Shown: positions 54,590 through 62,547 of the stretch, one piece after another | Layout of the letters: each line of letters starts with the position of its first letter | Numbering within the stretch: position 1 is the first letter of the stretch | Assembly (NCBI RefSeq): GCF_019857205.1 | Contig: NZ_JAHWXO010000004.1 | Coordinates: forward strand, 226,001 to 290,000 | Source: Qipengyuania pacifica | GTDB lineage: Bacteria > Pseudomonadota > Alphaproteobacteria > Sphingomonadales > Sphingomonadaceae | DNA: 64,000 nucleotides | Direction: 5' to 3' | Notes under the pieces: generated by a model | The model's input: only the letters and a program-made list of their open reading frames with translations | Databases searched by the model: none | What the model was told of the DNA's origin: nothing | Translations under genes and position numbers: made by a program

Positions 54590-54629
54590 TCAATAGAGCA
54601 TATAAAGAATTCTTTATATGCTCTATTGA
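54590..54629. repeat. Perfect 40-bp AT-rich palindrome upstream of the metE riboswitch
   Basis: Two 20-base arms without spacer; the left arm is TCAATAGAGCATATAAAGAA and the right is its exact complement. It is AT-rich in a GC-rich context and lies about 35 bp before the cobalamin riboswitch and 82 bp after the S46 peptidase stop. The inner part (CATATAAAGA and complement) looks like an operator for a dimeric repressor. A regulator of methionine/SAM metabolism of the ArsR or similar class is my guess. Cruciform or hairpin roles are also possible. Confidence 0.8.
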
Positions 54630-54663
54630 CGTGATGGCTTGGAAAGCCGATGGGATGTTTGTC

Positions 54664-54856
54664 GAGGTTCTCCGGTCGGTTCGCCGCGCCGGAGCTAAGA
54701 CGGGAAGCCGGTGCGCGCCCTGACAAGGGCGCAATGCCGGCGCTGCCCCCGCAACTGTAAGCGGCGAGCGGCGGTCCACTCATGTCACTGGAAGGCTCGC
54801 CTTCCGGGAAGACGGACCGTTTTGCTTTGACCCGCGAGCCAGGAGACCTGCCTCCG
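54664..54856 (+). ncRNA. Cobalamin (B12) riboswitch controlling metE
   Basis: All main conserved blocks are present in order: GGTTCTCCGG at the 5' side, ACGGGAAGCCGGTG, GCTGCCCCCGCAACTGTAA, the B12-box variant TGTCACTGG, CCGGGAAGACGG and the closing AGCCAGGAGACCTGCC. The downstream gene is the B12-independent methionine synthase. The logic is known for this pairing: when B12 is present the cell can use MetH, and MetE is switched off. Confidence 0.95.
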
Positions 54857-54956
54857 ACGCGATAACGTCCACCGGCGGGGTGCCCGGTCTGGTCGCTTGC
54901 ATGACGCGCGCCCGGATCTACCGTCGCGCGTCCGGCGCGCGCGCCCGACCGGTCTC

Positions 54957-54973
54957 CCCCGTCTTCATCGGGG
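54957..54973 (+). promoter_or_regulatory. Ribosome-site sequestering hairpin of the metE leader
   Basis: CCCCG (54957-54961), a 7-base loop and CGGGG (54969-54973) would mask the GGGG Shine-Dalgarno that lies 3 bases before ATG 54977. This fits a translation-type expression platform for the riboswitch. No U-run for transcription termination is seen in 54857-54976. The alternative anti-sequestering pairing was not worked out. Confidence 0.55.
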
Positions 54974-54976
54974 TAA

Positions 54977-57286
54977 ATGAAAATGACCGTTTCCGTTGCT
55001 AGCTTGGGGTTTCCCCGCATCGGCCCACGCCGCGAACTGAAGTTCGCACTCGAGAAATTCTGGGCCGGCACTATTTCACAAGACGAATTGGAAGAGGCCG
55101 CACAGGGCCTGAGGACCGCGACATGGGCGCGGCAGAAGGCACTCGGCGTCGATTGGCTGCCCTCAAATGATTTCTCGCTGTACGACCATGTGCTCGACAC
55201 AAGCGTGATGCTCGGCGCCATTCCGGCGCGCTATGGCCTCGCCAGCGGCCAAGCAGCCGGGCTCGAAACCTATTTTGCGATGGCACGCGGTGCGACCGGC
55301 GGTGCGACTTGCGGCCACGCGCATGGCAGCGTGACCGCTGGCGAGATGACCAAATGGTTCGACACCAACTATCATTTCATTGTCCCCGAGATCGAGCCTG
55401 AAACTCGGCTGCAACTCGGGCACATCAAGCCTCTGGAGGACTATCTCGAAGCCAAGGCGCAGGGTTTTGAAACGCGTCCGGTCATCCTTGGACCGGTAAC
55501 TTGGCTGAGCCTTGCAAAAGAGTACGGAAGCGATCCGTTCGACCTGCTCGAAGAGGTTCTTGCGCTTTATGTCACTGTGCTCGCACGGCTTGAGGAAGCA
55601 GGCGCTGAATGGGTGCAGATCGATGAACCCATCCTCGTTACAGACCTTACCGATCGGCAGCGCCGCGCGTTTACCCGCGCTTATGCCAAGCTGGGCCGTG
55701 CTGGGCCGAAGATCATGCTGGCCACCTATTTCGGAGGTCTGGAAAATAACCTGTCGCTCGCCGCCTCCCTGCCGGTCGCCGGACTGCACATCGATCTGGC
55801 GCGCGCGCCGGAGCAATTGGATGCGGTGGTGAAGGCGGTGCCGCAAAACCGCCTGCTCTCGCTTGGCGTGGTGGACGGGCGCAATATCTGGCGCGCCGAT
55901 CTGGCCGCGCTGCTGGATCGTCTGGAGCCGCTGGCGGCGCAGCGTGATCTGGTGCTCGCCCCCTCCTGCTCCCTGCTGCACGTGCCCGTCGATCTGCAGT
56001 TGGAAAGCAGGCTGGACGATGAGTTGAAGCAGTGGCTGGCATTTGCAGTGCAAAAGATCGAGGAGCTCGATCTGCTGCGCCGGGCGTTAGCGAATGGAAG
56101 AAGAAGCGTCGCAGCTGAGTTGGCCGCCTCCGCCCGTGCGACCGAAGCGCGCAAGACTGCTGCACGCATCCATGATCGCACTGTCAGCGAACGGATCGCT
56201 GCCCTCACGCCTGACATGCGCGAACGCCGCGCGGGTCATGCCGAGCGCGTCAAGACTCAGAGCAAGGTGCTCAATCTACCTCTCTTCCCGACAACCACCA
56301 TCGGGTCCTTTCCGCAGACCGGCGCCGTGCGCAAAGCCCGCGCGGAGTATAATCGCGGCGTACTGGACAGTAAGAGCTACGACGCTTTCCTGCACCAAGA
56401 GACCGAGCGCGCGATCAGATGGCAGGAAGAGGCCGGGCTCGACATGCTGGTCCATGGCGAATTCGAGCGAAACGACATGGTCCAGTATTTCGGCGAGAAG
56501 CTTGCGGGTTTTGCTTTCACCGTGAATGGCTGGGTGCAGAGCTACGGATCGCGCTGCGTCAGGCCACCGATCCTATATGGCGATGTTTCGCGGCCCGAAC
56601 CGATGACGGTCCATTGGTGGCGCTATGCTCAGGGGCTGACCGACAAGCCTGTCAAAGGCATGCTGACCGGTCCGGTCACGATCCTCAACTGGAGTTTCGT
56701 GCGCGACGATCAGCCCCGAGAGGCGAGTTGCCGCCAGATCGCGCTGGCGATCCGCGACGAGGTACTCGACCTGGAAGCGGCGGGCTGCAAGGCGATCCAG
56801 ATCGATGAGGCAGCGCTGCGTGAAGGACTTCCCCTGCGCGAGCGTGACTGGCCGGCCTATCTGGATTGGGCGGTCGACTGTTTCCGCCTCGCGGCTGCCG
56901 GCGTCGGCAACCAGACCCAGATCCATACGCATATGTGCTATTCGGAGTTCAACGACATTTTGCCTTCGATCGGCGCCATGGACACCGACGTCATCTCGAT
57001 CGAAACTGCACGTTCGCAGATGGAGTTGCTCGCGGGTTTTGCCAGCTATCGCTATCCCAGCGCAATCGGGCCGGGAATTTACGACATTCACTCGGCGCGC
57101 GTCCCGAGCAAGGACGAGATGGTTGCATTGATGCGACTAGCGCAGAAGCATCTGCGTCCGGAGCAGCTTTGGGTAAATCCCGATTGCGGGCTGAAGACCC
57201 GCGGTTGGGACGAAGTCAAACCGGCAATCGCCGCGATGGTATCGGCCGCCCGAACCTTGCGTGCAGAAACAAACACCGAGGCATAA
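54977..57286 (+). CDS. metE: Cobalamin-independent methionine synthase MetE
   Basis: 769 residues, normal length. It transfers the methyl group of 5-methyltetrahydropteroyl-triglutamate to homocysteine. The N-terminal domain starts VASLGFPRIGPRRELKFALE, and the second, catalytic barrel begins at about 430 (FPTTTIGSFPQT). The zinc ligands are seen at His652 and Cys654 (HTHMC), Glu676 (ISIET) and Cys737 (NPDCGL), with spacings identical to E. coli MetE. ATG 54983 is a possible second start. It is controlled by the cobalamin riboswitch and probably by the palindrome further up, and is followed after 4 bp by a thioesterase gene. Confidence 0.97.
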   Translation: MKMTVSVASLGFPRIGPRRELKFALEKFWAGTISQDELEEAAQGLRTATWARQKALGVDWLPSNDFSLYDHVLDTSVMLGAIPARYGLASGQAAGLETYFAMARGATGGATCGHAHGSVTAGEMTKWFDTNYHFIVPEIEPETRLQLGHIKPLEDYLEAKAQGFETRPVILGPVTWLSLAKEYGSDPFDLLEEVLALYVTVLARLEEAGAEWVQIDEPILVTDLTDRQRRAFTRAYAKLGRAGPKIMLATYFGGLENNLSLAASLPVAGLHIDLARAPEQLDAVVKAVPQNRLLSLGVVDGRNIWRADLAALLDRLEPLAAQRDLVLAPSCSLLHVPVDLQLESRLDDELKQWLAFAVQKIEELDLLRRALANGRRSVAAELAASARATEARKTAARIHDRTVSERIAALTPDMRERRAGHAERVKTQSKVLNLPLFPTTTIGSFPQTGAVRKARAEYNRGVLDSKSYDAFLHQETERAIRWQEEAGLDMLVHGEFERNDMVQYFGEKLAGFAFTVNGWVQSYGSRCVRPPILYGDVSRPEPMTVHWWRYAQGLTDKPVKGMLTGPVTILNWSFVRDDQPREASCRQIALAIRDEVLDLEAAGCKAIQIDEAALREGLPLRERDWPAYLDWAVDCFRLAAAGVGNQTQIHTHMCYSEFNDILPSIGAMDTDVISIETARSQMELLAGFASYRYPSAIGPGIYDIHSARVPSKDEMVALMRLAQKHLRPEQLWVNPDCGLKTRGWDEVKPAIAAMVSAARTLRAETNTEA

Positions 57287-57290
57287 TCCG

Positions 57291-58070
57291 ATGAGTAAGA
57301 CGAAGGACGCGCGGCCCGCCGTGCAGTTGATCGACATCGTGTTCCCAGGCGACACGAACCATCACGGGACGCTGTTCGGCGGCGTCGCACTGGCACACAT
57401 GGACAAGGTCGCATTCCTCGCTGCCTCGCGCCACGGACGCGCGCCCTTCGTCACCGCCTCATCGCAGAGGATCGACTTCGCCGCTCCCGCGCAAGAAGGC
57501 GATCTGGTGGAAGTGACAGGACACCTCGTACGCGTGGGCACAAGTTCACTCGATGTCGAAGTCGAGCTGATCGCAGAAGCGCCGGTTTCGGGTGAACGAC
57601 GCCTATGCACCCGCGGGCGCTTCACATTGGTGGCAAGAAAAGGCCCCACGACAAAACTGCCGCTTCCGGCGATGTTCGAATGCGCCCCAATCAAGCAGAG
57701 TTCTGTTCTTCGGCTCGCGGAGATGGTGTTTCCTGGGCAAACCAACCACTACGGCACGCTCTACGGGGGCGACGCGCTGAAGATGATGGGCAAAGCGGCT
57801 TTTATCGCCGCCACCCGCCATACACGCGAGGTCTTGGTGATGGCATCTTCAGACCGCATCGATTTCGTCGCGCCAATCAGGGAAGGCGATATGGTCGAAC
57901 TGGTCGCCGAGGTGAAGATGACCGGGCGTAGTTCCGTACGCGTTGCGGTGGAAATCTGGTCCGAAGACCTGCTAAGCGGAATACGCGTCCATGCTGCGAC
58001 AGCGGCGTTCACCTTCGTAGCCGTGAACGAGATGGGCACGAGCAAGACCATTCGGGCGCGCCACGAGTAA
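57291..58070 (+). CDS. Tandem hotdog acyl-CoA thioesterase
   Basis: 259 residues from ATG 57291. Two YciA/ACOT-type hotdog domains in one chain: the first with IVFPGDTNHHGTLFGGVALAHMDKVAF (residues 15-40), the second with MVFPGQTNHYGTLYGGDALKMMGKAAF (about 145-170). Each keeps the Asn/His-x-GTLFGG active-site loop. It would hydrolyse acyl-CoA in the cytoplasm. Only 4 bp separate it from metE, so it is transcribed under the B12 riboswitch; a link between the two functions is not obvious. Confidence 0.9.
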   Translation: MSKTKDARPAVQLIDIVFPGDTNHHGTLFGGVALAHMDKVAFLAASRHGRAPFVTASSQRIDFAAPAQEGDLVEVTGHLVRVGTSSLDVEVELIAEAPVSGERRLCTRGRFTLVARKGPTTKLPLPAMFECAPIKQSSVLRLAEMVFPGQTNHYGTLYGGDALKMMGKAAFIAATRHTREVLVMASSDRIDFVAPIREGDMVELVAEVKMTGRSSVRVAVEIWSEDLLSGIRVHAATAAFTFVAVNEMGTSKTIRARHE

Positions 58071-58120
58071 CCTCACACGACGGTGGTTCGAGCGTGCGAC
58101 GGCTTCGGCTCCTAAAGAAA

Positions 58121-58189
58121 GTTACACTATATCATTGACCTCGGCAGATCGTCAGGTATGGGCGCGACGCTATGAGATATAGTCTCATA
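58121..58189 (+). promoter_or_regulatory. Promoter and paired operator-like repeats before the siderophore-type TBDR
   Basis: TTGACC (58135-58140) and TATGGG (58157-58162), 16 bp apart, could be a promoter. ACTATATC at 58126-58133 and its complement GATATAGT at 58176-58183 are inverted copies 50 bp apart, about five helical turns. The second lies in the inverted repeat TATGAGA-TATAG-TCTCATA (58171-58189). A metal-responsive repressor would be expected for such a gene; no standard Fur or Zur box was recognised. Confidence 0.45.
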
Positions 58190-58217
58190 CCCTTTGCCCC
58201 TCCTGTCTTGGAATACA

Positions 58218-60386
58218 ATGAACATCCAGCCTTCTACTGCCGCTTACGCTATTGCCTCCCTGTGTCTGATCGCGCCCGCGGCGAATGTCCATGCGCAGAA
58301 CATCAGCATGCCAGAGGAGGACACGGCGAGCGCACCGGATGGCAGTTCGGCGATTGTCGTCAGTGGTGTGCGCCAAGCCTATCGCGGAAACTTTGCCGTG
58401 ACCGAAATTCCTCAGTCGATCGACCTGATTGATTCCGAAACGCTTGAAGAAAACAATCTCGTCAGACTTAACGACGCGCTTGATCTCAACGCCTCGGTCG
58501 CGCGCCAGAACACGCTCGGTGGGTTATGGGATTCCTTCGCCATTCGCGGCTTTGCAGGCGATGAGAACATCCCGACCGGCTATCTGGTCAATGGCTTTAA
58601 TGGAGGACGCGGTTTCGGCGGGGAACGGGACACGGCGGGGATCGAACGGATCGAAGTCCTGAAAGGCCCTGCCGCTGCCTTGCTGGGTCGCGGCGAACCC
58701 GGTGGGACAGTCAATCTCGTGACCAAGCAGGCGCAGATCGGCGACACCTTTGGAACTGTCAGTGCGCAATTCGGCAGCTTTGACAGGCTGCGCTCGGAAA
58801 CCGACATCAATATTGCGGTCACTGGCGCCCTGAGCGCGCGATTGATCGGATATATCGAAGATGGCGACACGTTTCGCGATACTGTCAACGAGTATCGCTG
58901 GGGCTTCCTGCCTTCGATCGGATTGGCGATCGGACCGGATACGCGCGTTACATACGATTTGGAAAAGACTCGTGTCGAAGTGCCGTTCGACCGCGGGATC
59001 GTTGTGCTAAACGGGGATTTCGAGACCGTCCCTCGCAACCGTTATCTGGGCGAACCGGGCGACGGCGATCACATCGCGCGGGCTGAAGGCCATTCACTTC
59101 GCGTGCAGCACGACTTCAATGATCGCTGGAGCGTGCTTCTGGGCGGTAGCATTCGCGATACCTTGCTTACCGGGTTGTCGTCCGATCCCGACCTGAGCGG
59201 ATCCCGTCAGAAACTGTTCCGCGACGGGCGCTCACTTGCTCGCGAACGGCGCTCACGCCTTTATGATTCCCAACAGACGGTCGTCCGTGGTGAAGTGAGC
59301 GGAGAATTCACGACCGGCGCACTACGCCATCGTGTGCTTTTTGGCGCCGACCACGACGAGTTCGACAATTATCAGCAATTCGGCCGCCGCAGACCGCCTG
59401 CGTTGTCGACCAATCCAACAGATGCAGAATCCTACGTCATCGACATCTTCGATCCCGTTTATGGTCGCTTCGATCCGCCGTCACCGCTGCCGAACAACGA
59501 CCGCTTGGACCGGCAGACGTCGACCGGGATCTTCGTGCAGGACCAGATCGAACTGACCGACAGCCTCCAGGTGCGGCTCGGCGCACGCTACGATGATTTC
59601 ACGCTGCGCACGGAAAATTATCTCACCGGGGTGAACAGCGAGCGCAAGGATGGTCGGATCAGTCCGCAGTTCGGTCTCGTTTACGAACTCGCGCCGACCA
59701 TCACGCTCTTTGCCGCCTATAGTGAAGGCTTCCGGGCGAACATTGGTACCGACGTTACAGGCCGAATTTTCGATCCCGAAAGCAGCCGATCGATCGAGGC
59801 GGGCGCCAAGCTGACACTGCTGAACGGCGCACTGACCGGAACTTTCTCGATATATCAGCTCGACAAGAACAATGTGCTGGCAAGCGATATCAATAATCCG
59901 GGCTTCTCAGTCGCCATCGGTGAGGCGGGAAGTCGAGGTGTGGAGCTTGATGTCGAAGGGCAAATACCCGGCGACCTCGATGTTCTCCTCAGCTACGCCT
60001 ATGTCGATGCGGAATCACGATCGAGCGTGCTCGATCCGAACTTCTCCTTCGTGATCGTACCGGGCGATCCGCTGCTCAATATTCCGGACCACACGCTTAA
60101 CGCGCAAATATCGAAGAGCTTCGCCGTCGCCGGGCGCGACGCCAAATTGGGCGGCGGCATCCAGTATGTTGGCGAACGACTTGGTGCGACGGGCACGGAT
60201 TTCTATCTGCCCGATCACGCGCTTTTACGCATCTTCGGCGAAGCCGAGATAATGCCGAACGTCACGCTTTTCGGGACCATCGCCAACCTGTTCGACGCCA
60301 ATTGGTACGCCAACAGCTACTCGCAGCTCTGGGTTCAACCCGGCGCCCCCCGCACTGCAACACTCGGCTTCAGGGCAGGATTCTGA
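58218..60386 (+). CDS. TonB-dependent siderophore-type receptor
   Basis: 722 residues from ATG 58218, signal peptide ending NVHAQ. TonB box SAIVVSGVRQ; plug FAVTEIPQSIDLIDSETLEEN, FAIRGFAGDENIPTGYLVNG and IERIEVLKGPAAALLGRGEPGGTVNLVTKQ, the form found in FhuE/FpvA-type siderophore receptors; barrel ending TLGFRAGF. It is followed after 2 bp by an ABC ATPase gene and two permease genes, so the ligand, probably a metal complex, may be handled by that ABC system. Confidence 0.92.
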   Translation: MNIQPSTAAYAIASLCLIAPAANVHAQNISMPEEDTASAPDGSSAIVVSGVRQAYRGNFAVTEIPQSIDLIDSETLEENNLVRLNDALDLNASVARQNTLGGLWDSFAIRGFAGDENIPTGYLVNGFNGGRGFGGERDTAGIERIEVLKGPAAALLGRGEPGGTVNLVTKQAQIGDTFGTVSAQFGSFDRLRSETDINIAVTGALSARLIGYIEDGDTFRDTVNEYRWGFLPSIGLAIGPDTRVTYDLEKTRVEVPFDRGIVVLNGDFETVPRNRYLGEPGDGDHIARAEGHSLRVQHDFNDRWSVLLGGSIRDTLLTGLSSDPDLSGSRQKLFRDGRSLARERRSRLYDSQQTVVRGEVSGEFTTGALRHRVLFGADHDEFDNYQQFGRRRPPALSTNPTDAESYVIDIFDPVYGRFDPPSPLPNNDRLDRQTSTGIFVQDQIELTDSLQVRLGARYDDFTLRTENYLTGVNSERKDGRISPQFGLVYELAPTITLFAAYSEGFRANIGTDVTGRIFDPESSRSIEAGAKLTLLNGALTGTFSIYQLDKNNVLASDINNPGFSVAIGEAGSRGVELDVEGQIPGDLDVLLSYAYVDAESRSSVLDPNFSFVIVPGDPLLNIPDHTLNAQISKSFAVAGRDAKLGGGIQYVGERLGATGTDFYLPDHALLRIFGEAEIMPNVTLFGTIANLFDANWYANSYSQLWVQPGAPRTATLGFRAGF

Positions 60387-60388
60387 TC

Positions 60389-61132
60389 ATGACCAATATA
60401 TTCACCGCTCCAGCCATCGCGATCGATGGTCTGCACCACAGTTACGGCGCCAATCCCGTCTTGCGCGGGCTCGACCTCACAGTCCAACGCGGGGAAATCT
60501 ACGCCCTGCTAGGAGGCAACGGAGCGGGCAAGTCGACAACCTTGTCCGCCCTGCTCGGCTTTCTCAGACCGTGCTCCGGCTCGGTGCGTGTGTGCGGGAC
60601 CGATCCGGTGGCAGACGCGCGCGCCGCCCGTTCCCAGATGGCCTATGTGCCAGAGAATGTTTCCCTCTACGAGCATCTCACCGCGCGCGAGAACATCGGA
60701 TACTTCCTTGCCCTCGCAAAGGCCGAACGGGGAGGCGATGCGATCGAGGCCGCGCTCTCCGCGGTGGGCCTCACCCAAGCAGCCAAGGACAAACGCCTGT
60801 CCGGCTTTTCCAAGGGTATGCGTCAGAAGGTCGCCATCGCACTTGCCCTGGCGCGTGACGTGCCCGTGCTGCTGCTCGACGAACCGACCTCGGGCTTGGA
60901 CCCACGCGCCGTATTGGAATTCAATCGACTGCTCGATGCCGCGCGCGAGCGTGAAGTCGCGGTGCTCATGGTAACTCATGATCTCGTCAGCGCAGTCGAT
61001 ATCGCCGACCGCATCGGGTTCCTGAGCGAAGGCAAGATCGAGGAGGAGCAAACGGCGAGCACTGCCGGTCCACGCTTCGATCTCAATGCCCTTCACGATC
61101 GCTACACCTTGGTCGCAGGAGCGCCCGCATGA
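60389..61132 (+). CDS. ABC transporter ATP-binding protein (ABC-2/NosF-like)
   Basis: 247 residues from ATG 60389, 2 bp after the TBDR stop. Walker A GGNGAGKST (about residues 42-50), signature LSGFSKGMRQ, Walker B VLLLDEPTSGLD and switch His in MVTHD. The sequence is of the CcmA/NosF class that pairs with ABC-2-type permeases, mostly exporters. Its stop overlaps the next gene (ATGA at 61129). Confidence 0.95.
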   Translation: MTNIFTAPAIAIDGLHHSYGANPVLRGLDLTVQRGEIYALLGGNGAGKSTTLSALLGFLRPCSGSVRVCGTDPVADARAARSQMAYVPENVSLYEHLTARENIGYFLALAKAERGGDAIEAALSAVGLTQAAKDKRLSGFSKGMRQKVAIALALARDVPVLLLDEPTSGLDPRAVLEFNRLLDAAREREVAVLMVTHDLVSAVDIADRIGFLSEGKIEEEQTASTAGPRFDLNALHDRYTLVAGAPA

Positions 61133-62547
61133 CTGCCGTCAAGCTGATCGCGAGGGAAGAATGGCGCATGCTCGCGCGCAACCGTTCCGGCCTGATAGCC
61201 ACAGGCCTGCTCGTGCTTCTCATATTGGTCGCTGGCTTCACGAGCCTGGAAAGCCGAAGCGCCATCGAAGCGGATCGGACCCGGTATCAGGCGAGTGTCG
61301 ATGAAACCTTCGACGCCCAGCCCGATCGCCATCCGCACCGCATGGTTCATTATGGCCAGTTTCTATTTCGCCCCATTGCGCCGCTCGCCTTCTTCGATGC
61401 AGGCGTAAACAGCTTCACCGGGAACACGATCTTCCTCGAAGGTCACCGCCAGAACAGTGCGAACTTTGCCGAGGCGCGTCAATCCTCGCTGCTGCTGCGT
61501 TTTGGCCAGCTGACGCCGGCCTTTATTTTGCAAACGCTGGCGCCTTTGCTTTTGATCTTTCTTGCCTTCGCCAGTGTTGCTCGGGAAAAGGAGCGCGCGA
61601 CCCTGAAACTGCTCTTAGCACAGGGGATCGGCGGGCGGAGCCTGATTGCCGGCAAGATGCTCGGCCATGGCGCTATCGCGCTCGCTGTTGGGTTGCCCGC
61701 CTTCGCGCTGCTGCTGGGCTTCGCCGCCACCGGAGCCGCCGATTGGGCAACCGTCGGCGTGATGATCATCGCATATGCTTGCTGGCTGCTGCTGTGGGCG
61801 TTCGCCAGCGTGATTATCTCTGCCCTTGTGGCACGGCCGCGCGACGCACTCGCGATCCTGATGGGTCTGTGGATGATCACGATCATCCTTCTGCCGCGAG
61901 CACTTCCCGAAGCCGCCTCGGCTCAAAATCAGCTCGCCACCAAGATCGAGACAGAAATCGCTCTACATCGCGATCTACTCAAAATAGGCGACAGCCACGA
62001 TCCCGACGATCCCTATTTCAACGATTTCCGCGACGAGGTTCTCGATCGATATGGCGTGAGGACGGTCGAGGAACTCCCAGTCCAATACGCCGGATTGGTG
62101 GCCATTGAAGGAGAACGTCTAACGACGCAGATCTATGCCGATGCAGCGCAGCGCCAGGCCGCTCGGGAACGGGAGCAGAATGCCTTCGTCCATACGTTCT
62201 CCGTTCTCAGCCCGCTCATTGCAATCCGTCAGCTGTCGATGACCCTGGCCGGTAGCGATCCCGCCGCGCATCAGGATTTCCTCGATCAGTCGGAGGCCTT
62301 CCGGTATGAATTCGTGCAACGGCTGAACCGCATGCAGGCCGAGCTCCTGCCCGAGATAGGAGGCGAAGATCCCCGAATTTCTGCCGCATACTGGCAGGAG
62401 GTTCCGCGCTTTTCCTATTCACCGTTCAATCCCCTTGCCGATAGGACCCGGATTATATGGCCGCTGCTGGTCCTGGCTGGCTGGCTGGCAGCGCTCTGCG
62501 TACTGGCACTCTTTGCCGCTCGCCGCATCGGAGGAGTCGCACGATGA
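61129..62547 (+). CDS. ABC-2/DUF3526-like permease, first subunit
   Basis: 472 residues, ATG 61129 overlapping the ATPase stop. One N-terminal helix (about 20-40), a periplasmic loop of about 85 residues, a cluster of five helices (about 125-262), a second large soluble region (about 265-440) and a last helix near the C-terminus. The segment AREKERATLKLLLAQGIGGRSLIAGK is typical of the ABC-2 group. I recall this layout in DUF3526 permeases. No binding protein is encoded nearby. Confidence 0.85.
   Translation: MTAVKLIAREEWRMLARNRSGLIATGLLVLLILVAGFTSLESRSAIEADRTRYQASVDETFDAQPDRHPHRMVHYGQFLFRPIAPLAFFDAGVNSFTGNTIFLEGHRQNSANFAEARQSSLLLRFGQLTPAFILQTLAPLLLIFLAFASVAREKERATLKLLLAQGIGGRSLIAGKMLGHGAIALAVGLPAFALLLGFAATGAADWATVGVMIIAYACWLLLWAFASVIISALVARPRDALAILMGLWMITIILLPRALPEAASAQNQLATKIETEIALHRDLLKIGDSHDPDDPYFNDFRDEVLDRYGVRTVEELPVQYAGLVAIEGERLTTQIYADAAQRQAAREREQNAFVHTFSVLSPLIAIRQLSMTLAGSDPAAHQDFLDQSEAFRYEFVQRLNRMQAELLPEIGGEDPRISAAYWQEVPRFSYSPFNPLADRTRIIWPLLVLAGWLAALCVLALFAARRIGGVAR

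Noticed and set aside
54590..54629. The 40-bp palindrome as an ordinary terminator of the S46 peptidase gene
   Set aside because: The stem is AT-rich and weak as an RNA hairpin and has no U-run after it; operator is the better reading, though not proven.
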